Part shown: one piece after another, positions 1 through 12,500 of the stretch | Layout: each line of letters begins with the position of its first letter | Numbering within the stretch: the stretch's first letter is position 1 | Assembly: GCF_029227915.1 (NCBI RefSeq) | Contig: NC_079885.1 | Span: 10,097,001 to 10,157,000 of the forward strand | Origin: Hydractinia symbiolongicarpus | Lineage: Eukaryota > Cnidaria > Hydrozoa > Anthoathecata > Hydractiniidae | Direction of reading: 5' to 3' | DNA: 60,000 bases | Position numbers and translations under genes: made by a program | The notes under the pieces: generated by a model | What the model was told of the DNA's origin: nothing | The model's database searches: none | Seen by the model: the letters and a program-made list of their open reading frames with translations, nothing else

Positions 1-1149
1 AAATTGATATTTCCCCAAGTCTGCATACTGTAAATGATTGATTATAAGCCCTGGGCATTCATTTAAATTGTCAAAAATCTAAGGGAGCGTTTATTTAGGA
101 GAGGCGTTTAGTTAAGAGGGGTGTTTTTTCAAAATGCACAAGTTTAGGAAACAAAACTTTCTTTTCTAAAATTATATTACGAGAAATCATATTGCAGGCA
201 GACAATGCTTGAGTGATACATTTCAATGTCATTGTCAATATCATCATCTTTATCTATTTTGTTTAATTCCTGCGCAGCATCTTCCTTGTTGGAACTTGTG
301 ATAAAAAGAGACAAGCTTCTAACTTGCAAAAAAGACGACCGATCAGAAGCTTTGGAGCTGTTGGCATTTACAAAATGAAGTTTTCATAGGACATGTTTTA
401 ATAGAACTGTTGTGGCTAATTTCTCAATTCCTGAAATGTTTTTAATTCAAAGTATAGGGAAAGAGAAAACAGGAAAGTGTTAAGCCACAGGCTGCAAGAA
501 ATGAAAGAGAAATGCAGCCATTTTGAAAAGCATTTTAAGAAAAACAAGATTTAAAATTTTAAACTTCTATTGGATATAAATACAGCATTTTCATAACAAT
601 AAGCAAAATCCCTTTCTCCCTCTTTGCATGGCTTATAAGAGAGGGGCAAAACCTCACCTCACCTTTAAAATTTACTCTTTTTAGAAAAGGGGGCGTGTTT
701 ATTTGAAATAGGCATTTATTTACAGAATCAACTTCTATACATTCAATCAAAATGGGCATTTAGTTAGACGAGGACGTTTAATTGATCATTTATAGTACTT
801 GTTTTTTATAGTTTTGTTATTTTTCTTACACACGGCAATATTGGAACACTTAAATGTTTCCTGAATTAAATTGCTGTTTATGCCATTTACCAATCCTATG
901 AACTGTTTATAGTGATTCTTAAATACGTATGATAAGCTTATTATTTCAGTTTAAACTATAAAAGAATAAACTGAAGTATTCTTAAATCAACTCAAAATGC
1001 ATAAACTTAACTTGGCATATATTCTTTGTTTTCTCCAGACACACTAAAATGCTAAGGAGAGAGATAAGTTTCTTACCATTACTTGCACTATTACTTGCAT
1101 GGTAGGTTCAGCTTGAAATGTGTTCAGAAAGGTTCTTCCTTTGTTGACT
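1..1149. other. Repeat-like sequence without genes
   Basis: No coding potential seen. Related GGCGTTTATTTA / GGGCATTTAGTT phrases occur at 52-125 and 680-780, suggesting the two ends of an old dispersed repeat. The only open frames are short and AT-driven. Confidence 0.4.
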
Positions 1150-1615
1150 AGCAGTCTGGTCAAATGAGTTAAAGTAAGGTTGTATGAGTCCTGTGTAAGT
1201 GTTGTTATGTTGTATGGTAGTGAGACATGGGCAGAAAACCAGGCAGGTCTTGACTAATTAAAAAGGAATGATATGAGAATGGTTAGGTGGATGTGTAACA
1301 ACAGTCTAGGGAGGCAAGCTAGCTATCTGTAGCATTAAAGATGTTATCCGGGTAAAAAGATTGAGTTGGTTGGGACCCGTGGAAAGAATGGAGGAGGATA
1401 ATTAGGTAAGAAACTGTTAACACTTAAAGTTCAAACCCAGAGGTAGACTGAGAAAGACTTTGCAGAGAATAATTAGAACAAACTTGATTCAGAGAAATTT
1501 GAGTTTGTAACACAGTCTAGATCAGTTTGGACAAATGTTATTATTACACCACGTCCAACCCATGTAAGCATGAAAAATGGACGTTAAGCCAAGAATGATG
1601 ATGATGACTATCTCC
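1150..1615 (+). mobile_element. Decayed LINE C-terminal fragment
   Basis: In scattered frames the plus strand reads VVMLYGSETWAENQ (about 1,200-1,245), RNDMRMVRWMCNNSL (1,266-1,310), LSWLGPVERMEEDN (1,363-1,405) and RKTLQRIIRTNL (1,450-1,485). This is the order found at the C-terminus of many non-LTR retrotransposon reverse transcriptases (MLYGSETW, R-x-W-G-H-x-x-R-M-x). It ends near an ATG-repeat run at 1,595-1,610. Several stops and frameshifts show it is dead. Confidence 0.65.
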
Positions 1616-3568
1616 TTGACCTTACACATTGTGTCTCTTTTGCCACTTTTATCCTTAAATGTGCACAAATTCAAAAAAATTAAGCACAAGGAGGAACTCC
1701 TTCTTGGCACCTAGTAAAATAAACAACACATCTTTTTCAACTCCAATCCACGCACCCTTTTCGCCAGTTAGATTCAATCACTTGGAAATTATAAATTCAC
1801 AGTCAATATTTATCAATTTATGAAGTGAATCAAATTTCGTGTTCTTGTAACGTAAGATAAGAAAGGATACAAGAAAGCATTTTGTAATCTCATGGTTTCA
1901 TATAATATATTATATAATATAACTAGGGCTCTGTTGTCGTATCAGAATTTAGATTATTCTGGATGAACTTGCTGATATTAAGTGTGGAGGGACGGAGTTT
2001 ACTGGTGTTGGTAATGGAAATGTTAGAATGCAAGTGTGCTGGATTTCAGTGCACTGAACATAAGTGTTGATAAGAGTGTTGCAGATATGCTAGATGAAGC
2101 TGCGGGTAAGCTAGATGAAGCTGTAGGGTGTTGTACTGAATAGCAGTTTCAAGTTTTCGACCTAAGAAAATGCTTAAAATCCTTTTTTTGTCCGGATGAA
2201 GCTTGCCCTATATTCAATATTGTTTACTCATCAGGCATCTTAGTGACGTGTACATGTATACATGTGCATATATACATGTCTTTTTTTTGTTTTAAAAGCG
2301 TAAACTATTTATACATTTAGCTGTTAGTTTGCATAATGTTACATTTACTGTTATCACAAAGATTTTAAGCTAGAAGTTGTAGGTCTCCAACAATCTTCAT
2401 TAAAGCCTGTGCAACACTTGTTGTGCAACTGTTAAAAATTATATACAACAGCATTTGTTGTGGAACATCTCTTGTGTCGCTTTGACAACATTTGTTGTGC
2501 GACATCTCTTGTATCGCTTTGTTTTACAAGATGTGCTTTCAAGAGAATTGTAAGGGCAACTGTTTTACAAAACTTTCTTAACAATTTTTATGAAACTGAG
2601 CTTGACTGCTACCATGAGAAAAATTGGTCCTAGTTTTCCTTTTTATGTCAAATAAATCTTGAAATGTTGCGGGGTTTTTTAAATTACATATAATTTCCTT
2701 TCCACAACATTAAAAGGCTTTTCTAGTTATCCCTACCTCTTTTCCACAATGTTTTCTTACATTATTAGTGCTACTAATGAGCAGATGTATCTTAGATAAC
2801 AACAGCAATCATCAGCAATCATGTTATTGCACAGGAAAAAGGCTCATAGCAATAGGGTTTGTAATTTACAGCACTGAATAGTAGTCCTAAAGAGTTTAGT
2901 AATAAATTCGATTTAGGTTTATTATTTTAGTTTGGGTATGTTCAAGTTAAGTTTACTTATGTGCATTTTGAGTTTATTTTATAATGTATTTTTGTTCATT
3001 CACATGCATTTTAAGCATTTTTTACATGACAGGGGGCTTGCCGGAATGATTTGGTCAAGATGTTTTTTCTTTCAATTAAAATATGCAGAAATTATCTATT
3101 TGTCCTGGACAGTGTGTTTAGAGGGAAAACGTCCTGTCTGATCAAGGATCCCACTTAGCTGGGGCAGGTCAAAATTATCCCGGGACAAAAATAATCTGTA
3201 TAAACGTAACATGATTTTTGGTATAATTATTGATAAGAGCCAGTGTCTGGCAAAAATCCCTTCTCTGGAGTCATGTCATCGTGACTCATGTACACAGCCC
3301 CTAAGTTTGTCTATATGCAGTTTAGTTTAAGTGCAATAATAATGTGATGTATCTGTATTTATTGACTAAAATAGATTTTACCTCTTAAATATATATTTTT
3401 AAATACAATAAATTGAAAGAACAGATGGCATAAAATGCTATGCTTATGTTTTCAATAAGCCAAATAATGAAGAATTAAATGTTTTTTTTACCTAAATTAA
3501 AATCCTGAAAATCAACATAATCCGGCCCTTGTAAAAATGTAACTGAGGATATTGTTTACTCATTTCAG
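1616..3568. other. Upstream intron or intergenic sequence
   Basis: No exon could be supported. A short doubled phrase (ACAACA..TTTGTTGTG..ACATCTCTTGT) occurs at 2,450-2,520. As the exon at 3,569 opens with a strong acceptor, at least the 3' part of this stretch must be an intron of the polycystin gene. Confidence 0.5.
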
Positions 3569-6500
3569 GTGCCTGCTTCTCTTACCCACTCACTTATTCG
3601 AGGTTATGCTTTATTTTCTAATGACTCAAAGCCACCTGCAAGCACAACTATCGAAATGGCGCCATTAAATGGTTCACTGTTTGCGAATGAGATTAAACAG
3701 TTAGATGTTAGAAATGTGGAACTTGGAACTGATAATGTTACTTACATTCCATTCTTGTTTAATCTGACAAATGTTTTGACACAATATTATTTTGTGCAGT
3801 TTACCTGTATTGAAAGTGAGGTGCAAAAAGTCAGCTATGTGAAAGAACAAGATGTATTTTTTAAAGGTAAACTCACTCATCTACATTTGTAATTTGATCT
3901 TTTTTAAGAATTATTAATACATGTTGTTTTACCATGCTGTTGTAGAAATTGTTAACGTTTACGCTGACTCCCAAGAACTACCTTATTTTTCATTTGTTGG
4001 TGGAAAAAATGTGGATTTCAGAATCGATATTAAGACAATCCTACACTTAAAGTATGTTTTTCTTAAGTTGCATGTTGCAGTGTTTTAATAATTTTGATTA
4101 ATGATTTTGTTACCAGTAATAAAATTTTACATACTTGGGTTATGAAAAAGTCAACACAAATACTGCTGCTAGTTTTATTAATAGGCTGTGGAACAATCCA
4201 CTTAGGTAGGCAAAATATGGATTATTTATTGATGATGTTGAACATTTTGATGACGTCAGTTATATGCCAAAAAAGGTTAAAACGTTTATTAAAGTAATTT
4301 ATATAATCATGTCGGTTCCGAAACCGGTGAGTTGACTCACCTTTAGGAAATCTGTCTCAGTGTGATCCTAGGTGGTCTCTAGTTACCCTCGCAGGAGATG
4401 TCAGTTATTTCCACCTGTTTTAAAGTTATTTGGTGTTAAAGTGCAATGCAATGGCTATCTTGAAATTAATACCCGTATTCTGCCTGTTTGTGCACAAGAA
4501 CAAAGCTATGCTACAGGTACACCACATGGCAATTACCATATGTGTTTATCCTCTTCGTTGAGACTGGTGAATTTCCTTGATATTGAAAGGACCGTCTACC
4601 TTGTGGATTTTTTCTAATGCTAACAATCCCCTTTGTAGTGAATGTGAATGTGAATGTCAAGATTTTTCAAGAAATTATAGTTTCATAGGTGTTCTTTTGT
4701 AGGCTTTTTAAGGAAAATTACAATCCACTTTGTAGAAGGCAGACAGACACAGTTTTTATAATAAGAATTTTTAATTGTTTTACAAAATGTTATACTTTTA
4801 GGAATCCGGTTGTTAAATTTATTTACAATGATGCTGGAGTTTTTTCTGCTAAACTCACCAACTACACAAACAATTTCCAATATACCCTTCCTGTTGGCGA
4901 ACTTAGAATTTTTGTACTAGAGGAATCAACTAAACCACAAATGTACCTGGAACACTATAAATTTACAACTGATATTCCCAGAAATATTGGTGTAATTTCT
5001 CCAGTTCATGAACACATATCCGTGTCAGACGAGTCCCGAATGGTGTGTATATGCTTGCATGTTATTTTTTTTCTAAATCAATGACGGCATCTAATAAAGT
5101 CTTTATAAATGACAGAGGCATCCTTTTTCACAATGACAAAAATATCAATAATCATTATCGAAACATGATAACAGATTTTACAGTTTTTAATCATTTGTTC
5201 AAAATTTTACTCATTAAATTTTAGAATTTCTTTTTTGAATGGACCTTATCTGAAGGACAGGGTGTTTCGTTTCGTTTGGAAGAAACCTCATTGATTGGTA
5301 TTCTAAATGAAACAATTTTAACCGACATTGATGTTAATGATTTGTTCGTAATGCAAGTCAATTTATCAGCTCCAATTGAAATTAATGGTAAGTACTAGCT
5401 TTTCCTATTTTCTTTCCCACTAAACCTTGTTCTTGGGAGGCAACGTCTCATTATTGTTTTTAAATGAATTTAACGTTTTACTAGGAATGCTGGATTTGCT
5501 AGGAATATGTGCGATTATAAAAAGTTACAAAATACTCTGGCTGTTTTTTTGGGAAATATTCACAAATTACTTTAGTACAATCTTGTTTATAACTTTAGCT
5601 TTGCATCTAAAAGGCTGTAGTTCTATTGTGGTAGATTTGTGGAACTTTAGAACATGTGCTATGCTTATGTCACCAAATATTATTACCAGATATTCAGAGT
5701 TTCAGATATAACCAAATAACCTAAGAGCCTAAGTCCTAAGTCTGTTGTCAACATTAACAACTTTAAAGTGTGTACGTCTATTATAAAAAAGACTGTAAAT
5801 ATCTTTGAAATTAAGTATCTGTTTTAAAAACTTATTATAGACAATGCACAATATACCGAACACCAACAAATCTTATTGGACCTGCATCTGTAAAAATGTC
5901 TTTATATGACTGTTTACAAAAAACAAAGTGCTGAAAAAAGGTGGGCTAACCACAAATCTGGTTATCTCTTTTAAGAAGGAAAATAAATACTTACTACTTG
6001 TGTTGACACCGAACAAGATATCTAAAACATTTAAGGTAGTAGTGATGTCTTAAAGTTACTTACTTGTATATATACCTGGTTGACTTCCAAACAAGATACA
6101 CCGAAACTTTGTAACATGCAGTTTATGTTTGATGGTAATCAGGATTAGATTAAAAGCCACCACATATGCTTTGAGTACAATATCCTTAGTTGCATGAATA
6201 CAAATGTAGATTATGTATAACATATTGAAAACACTAAATATTAATAATATTTTAAAGTTATGTCAATATATTAAATACAAAACGGCAATTGTGCAAATCC
6301 GTCTGTATCATAATAATTTAAGGTGTACCAAAATTTTGAAGCTTTTGGGGTCATAGAGTGAAGTAAACTGGAATTGTTTTGGATAAGTTCAGGGTGTCCA
6401 CACCTGGTAACATCTCCTAAATACCCCAAAGAAATAGAGATCCTAGAATCATCTAAACAACCAATTTGACTCAAAATATTGATTCCTCCTAAAATATTTT

Positions 6501-9500
6501 TATGATAACATCCATTATTTTTTTCAAATAGTAACTTTTTAAAAACAAGTCCAATTTATTTATGATATGTATTTCTTATATAAATTCTTTTTAAAAAACA
6601 TTTGTACTTGATCATGGTGTGTTGAAGCCACTGAAAAGTTGTATTAATAAATTGGACTTCGAAAACGCCTTAACAATCTGCGCTACATCTTTTACTTAGT
6701 GACATTTTTGTGATTACATGCCATGTGAGAAGAAAATTGAGGGGTATGTTTGTCTTGCAATAGAAGAGATAAATTACTTTCACTGCAATTCGAAAATAAA
6801 GAACTTCTAACACATTTAAACAAAAAAAAGTTTGATTATTAGTAACATCATTTCCTCCTAAAATTTTAGCAAAAAATACATTAGAAAAATGATTGTCACG
6901 AAGTGACCCGGTTAAGTTTAATTTGAAATAATTCTAAATTTTTCTAGAATTTCTAAAAATTACGAAGTTTCCAATCTGTGCCCACTCTGGAGTTACTTCA
7001 AGTGTAATCAATGAATTTTTCTTTTTCTTTTTTTAGACCCTGGAATTTTAAAAATCTATGCTGGTAATGGTAGAGTATCCACGTCATATGACTACTTTTT
7101 TCAACCAGCTCCACGTAAGTTGTTTGTTTACGTATCTATCCTAAAAATTTTTTTTTAATGCATGAATGACATGGAATAAAGAGTAATTAATGATCATGCG
7201 ATATGTGTGAGTATAAAGTTCTCTAGTCATCTCAAAAATCTGAAGTGATCTTGTTTTTAACGTACTTTATATGTAGTTGTCCAGTTTGTTGTCTAAATCC
7301 AGAATATGAGCTACCCGCGTTGCGAAAAATTATGATGAGTTTTCTGACAATTAGAGGTTAAAAATTGTGAAAAAAGTTTTAATACTAAATAACTCCAAAA
7401 GTAAAAAAACATTAAGAAAAAATTAAAAAAAACGTTTTTAGATCAATGTCTTGTGATCACAAAAAAGCAAACAGCAAACTTGAGAAATTACTAGTTTTGT
7501 AAAAGAGATCACATTTTTAGGAGAGGGGTCATTTTTTTTTCGTGTCTATTAAACCTTCAAATTTTATTTTTTCTTAATAATTTTTATACCATTATATAGG
7601 TAATCATATAGGCTTTCTAAAAATATATACATTAATATATCAAAATAAAGTTCTGGTGAATTAAAAGCATTTTAAAATATCATACCTTTTTTTTGTATAC
7701 TCACGCCTTAAATTTTTTTCAACAATTTTTTTTTTTATTAGTCTCATTTGTCTAAAAAATTGACCAATTTTTAATTACTTTTTGTTCAATACCATGTAAA
7801 AATCATATATAATTAGAATCACTATATTACCTTTCTAATTAGCGTAGATTAAACAAATAAATATTACACACAACATTAATAATGCTTCTAGGGAGCTGGT
7901 CCTTTCAATTGAAATGCGTCTGTCATCTCTGGGTGGAATGATCCAGCAAATAAATCCAAGTCAAACTTTCAGGAGTAGCAAAATATATTTATTTTAAGTT
8001 GTATTATGTTGGCGTATCATGTGAAGTGTAATCCCAAAGTAGAACAATACCAGGTTAACTTCCCGGCCAGGCCAGCCCCTGATGTTCGGACACCTTTGAG
8101 AAGAAAAAAAAATCAGGCTGACCAGGCTAGTTGACTTCTTTTGGAATCATCAGCTCAAATTCCAGTGTAAGAAATGTGTCCCCTCACAAAAAAGAAATCT
8201 TTTTTTGGAATTTAGCAAGCTCCTTGAAAGTATACACTCAGAAGTCGGCATTATTAATAATTAAGGCAAATTCAACACAATAGAAAAAGAATAGTCTGGA
8301 AACTCGTGACATAGCGTTCTGCTCTTGTCAAATAACTTGGGTTCCTAGATTTTTTAGTTCTCAGACTACTTTTAAGGGCACCAAATAAAAATGGAGAGAG
8401 AGACTTGCTGCAAGAAGTCCACATATTCAGTACTTTTTGTAGCAGAAACATTTTATTTCTTACCCATAATTATGATTATTTTTGTTAAAAAAGGCATATA
8501 TTTCAAAATATTTCTATGTGCAACAAATTTAAGCTAGGAAGCAAGAAAGGCTATTTTTAATAGACACTTATATATATATATATATTTTTAAAAAAAGAAT
8601 TACTTTGGCATGTATCTAGGTAAAAGTTTTTTGTACATTGTTAGAGGACTGATTTAGGGATTCGCAAATCACATCAGACATTACCATAGCTAGCTAAATA
8701 AGGTATTTTTGCAAAAAAACATAAGTAGGATGAGTGTGCCAGTATAAAAATCCTCACTTAAAATTAAAATTTACACATTCGTGCTGCAAACAAATCTGCT
8801 ACAACAGGTTTTAATTTTTTACTATATGACCTCTGCTTGAAAACGAGGTTTGTGAGTTATTAATATAAGTCGAAATTTAAGAAGGCTTTGGGCAGAACAA
8901 CAATGTCATCAATACAGTGGTTAACCCGCATTTTTGAGTGAAAACGTTATAAACATTACATGGAAAAAGAACTGAGTTATTTTTGCTTTGCTCATTAATA
9001 ATTATATATCTTTAATGTCCTTTATATATTCTATATTGTATTAGGTTCTGATTCAATGATGCTGAATATGATTTTTATTTTATTTTTAAACATCACATTC
9101 CAACAGCAAAGCAAAACATGTAATTCGAGGAACTTATATTCTTGCCTCCACATAATTTAACAATGGTGAAATTACATTTAAATTCTAATGCGTAAAAATT
9201 GTTCTGAATAAAGTATATGTATTCATATTTAGCACCTCCACCCCCACCTGACATTGGTGAGATTACAGGTGGTTGGGGACTGTCTCTACCGCGTTCGTCA
9301 ACTGTCGGGGTGAGTAATATTCACGTTTATTAGACACACTACTGCTAGGAAGAACAATTTTATTGTCAAGCTACTAAAGTGTAGTTTAGTTAAATTTGAA
9401 AAAGTTTTTATTTTTCAGTTAATATTTCATATGTATACACACAAATACGTATGTATTTACACTTCCCTATTTTAGAATGCGCCTTGAAAAATCACACACT

Positions 9501-12500
9501 TAGAGCCCCTAAATTATTGCATCCATCAAATCCAATGTGTTTTCTTTTTCTTGTTTCAGGAATATCAATTTCCTATTGGTGTAACTGCTGGCCAGAACTT
9601 TGATATAATGTTAAATGAGCGACGTTTCCTCATGTTGAATAATGTCACAGTTGCAACTAATTTGAACGTTACGAGTGATTTGTTTGTTGCACTCATTGAA
9701 GTATCAACAAATTATGATTTGGTTAAAGGTATATTTTTTCTTCTAATTATGTATATAAGATTGATTCTGTCATTAACAGACATCTAATTAAAAAGTGTGT
9801 TAAAATGAAAGTGAAAGTGTGTTAAAAGTGAAACGAAAGTTCTTAATAGCGAAAGTAATGGGAAGTGAAACACCCAAATCACTATTATATATTTTTTATT
9901 AAAAAAACGATAAAAAGAAAATAAATTTTTTCTATATTCTTTTGTTCGCTATGTGAATAGTCAAACATCATACCGAGTGTAAAAAAGACAGAAATTTTAT
10001 TTATTTGTACTGTTATTACCAAAGCATATTGGACTTGAATTGATGATAATCGAAAATATTTAGAAATGAGTGAACAAGCCTCTTTAAACCATTTATTATG
10101 GTGATATAAAAATTATATTTTTGTTGCTTCGTTTCTTAGGAATGGTTCCATTTTCTCATTGTTTCACATACAATTTTAATCATTTTTACAGGTATCTTTG
10201 ACCTTTCAATCTTTTTGGGTAATAATGTTGGATCAAAATCATATAACTTTTCATTCGAAGGTATGTATTTTATTTATGCATACAGATTCTTTTAGGCTGT
10301 ATGGGAAATCTCTATAATAATAGCCGTCGTCTGTCTGTCTCTGCGCGGACCCCCCGCTGAGTTAGAAAATCGTGCTACGGAGACACGAATATCAAATGCG
10401 ATATATTTTTATCCACTTTGTTGCCACGGGCAAATTTAAAGGACGGGCGAACCCGTGGATTTTTCCACGGGCTAACGACTAGTTATTCTATATTGTGAAA
10501 CAAAATTACTAATTACTTCACATTATTAATGACGACATTTATAATTATGCAGACATTTACTAATCAGCTCGTTCCTTTTGTTCAATAATTTCTTTTGGTC
10601 CGAGTGTAGGACGAAACTTTTTCAGATATGCACAGGTCACAACGTTTATTCCCAGATTTGTATTGACTTGCGCGCATTGCAACAGTATGTGAGATCAATT
10701 AAACCCCAGGGGATTTGTGAGATCAATGCAACCCTAGGGGATTTGCGAGATAAATTCAACCCCAGGGGATTTGCGAGATCAATGCAACCCTAGGGATTTG
10801 TGAGATCAATAGAACCCAGGATGTTTGTAAGATCAATGAAACCCCAGGGAATTTGTGAGATCAATGCAACCCCAGGGGATTTGCAAGATCAATGGAACCC
10901 AGAAAATTTGTGAGATCAATAGAACCATAAGAGATTAGTAGAACTATAAGAGATTAGTGAGATCAATGGAACCGCAGGGGATTTGGGAGATCACTGACAC
11001 CGCAGAGGATTTGGGAGATCAATGGAACCGCAGGGGATTTGGGAGATCAATGGAAAGTATTTCTTGCAGTTTAAACAGATTTGACAATTCTTGCTTGTTA
11101 TTGGTGCATTGTGCAGGAAACATGTGATCGTGTGATTACACGGTCTACAAGAGATTCCTCTTTCAATAAACTTGATCAAGATTTTTGTCCCGCTATTTTT
11201 TTGTTATGGTCCTTACAATCTTCTTACTGCTCAATGGTTTTATTCTCTTTTACCATCTAATAGTTTTTTTAGAAATAAACACAAGTTAATCTTAAAGTAA
11301 TCTGCTGATGTCAGCTTTTCTTTTCCAACGTCCAACTGTTTAGTCTAGTCAAATTAGCCTGAAATATAGTACAATCTGGAATAAATTGTTATATTAACAT
11401 ATTTGGTATCATTAGAAGCGCAATTTTCTGTAGATTAAGATGAGAGTATGCCTTACTTCTAAATCAAGGGGTGCTAAAAACTATAAAGGAAAATACGATA
11501 GTGGGAAATTTGAATGAAATTTAACTGAAATTCTTCAATGATAACCTTGACAATTTATTACTAGTTGAAAAAATTAACTACAAGTCGTCGAAAATATCGA
11601 AAATGTTTTTCTCGCAGTCGTTTTCATCTTCTGTTTTGTCTTTTTCGAGCCTTAGGCCTTTATTGGTGCAAACAATTTGTGGAGCACGGTTTTTTTTGTC
11701 TCGAGTTTCCAATTACACCTCATGAACTTAAGCAATCCTTTTGGTGCAACAGGTTCCTTAGAGTATACAGGGAAGTATTCGTCAATTCGAGTAATCCAAC
11801 CTCAGTCCTCTGGATTCAAACTAGCCTCGTGTAGGTTTTTCCAATCGTTTACCTGAATATAATGTTAGAATAATAATTTATATGAAAAATAAACGATAAT
11901 CACTGACAGTCTGATGTGATTTCTTGATTTTATTAGAAAAGTAAAAATACGCAGGCTAAATGATTTTATGTTACCTTAATATAAACACGAAGTGCATGCT
12001 GAGAGGCCGATCTTTTCGATGGTGGCAGAGATTCAATCTTTAAAGTCTTGTTTGTTGAAACAATCTCCATGTATTTCGAATAACGCATGTCACCAAGAGT
12101 CTTGTTGTTGTAAGAATAACTGAAATTTAAAGATAAAATCATTGTTTAATATCCATTATTAACCAAACATATTATAGAGCTCTACTGAAAGCCCAAAAGG
12201 TATTGGTAGCATCCCCGATCTTGCACACATCATTAAACAATGACCCAATGATGCCCTTTTGAGTCTGTCTTTTAAGATTAATTCTAGAAATTTGCTTGAA
12301 GTTGTCGGCTGCACTTTCTCACAAATATTGATGTCAGATATTTCCTCCTCTGTTGGATTGTACTCTTTGTCAATCTGCGTTGGTCGTATGTCCGCGAGAA
12401 TCAGTTTTGCAGCTGTTTTTATTATTCTTTCGTAATCTTTTTCATCATCTTTTTCTCTTGCTTCATACCATGCATTGTTAATGATTTGCCGTGTCTTTCA

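Larger units (their letters stand above)
3569..10260 (+). other. Polycystin-1-like: N-terminal extracellular exons (residues about 1-449 of the visible part)
   Basis: Nine short exons encode an extracellular stretch rich in N-x-S/T sequons (for example NVT, NLT, NYT, NET, NLS, NFS). Several segments have the look of degenerate PKD or Ig-like beta-sandwich repeats, for instance the YNDAGVFSAKLTN stretch near 4830, resembling the Y-x-x-x-G-x-Y/F-x-x-x-L-x-x-N strand of PKD domains. A proline run lies at 9233-9250. I see no leucine-rich repeat, WSC or C-type lectin module here; such domains, if present, would be upstream of the window. Three exons (5225-5387, 7037-7114 and 10192-10260) are too short to show as long ORFs and were found by splice phase. 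Confidence 0.75.

Noticed and set aside
2932-3141. ORF with a signal-peptide-like start upstream of the polycystin exons
   Set aside because: No donor joins it to 3,569 in phase, and the rest is Phe/Lys-rich intron-like translation.
4117-4293. Possible exon with a hydrophobic translation between 4,051 and 4,395
   Set aside because: Its length does not restore phase with the next exon, and 4,051 joins 4,395 directly in frame. The right part is a dispersed repeat.
4639-4688. Mini-exon between 4,541 and 4,802
   Set aside because: It runs into an in-frame TAG and is not needed once the 4,541 donor is used.
10690-11055. Regular repeats resembling a CRISPR array
   Set aside because: Units are head to tail with no spacers, in an animal intron; it is a minisatellite.
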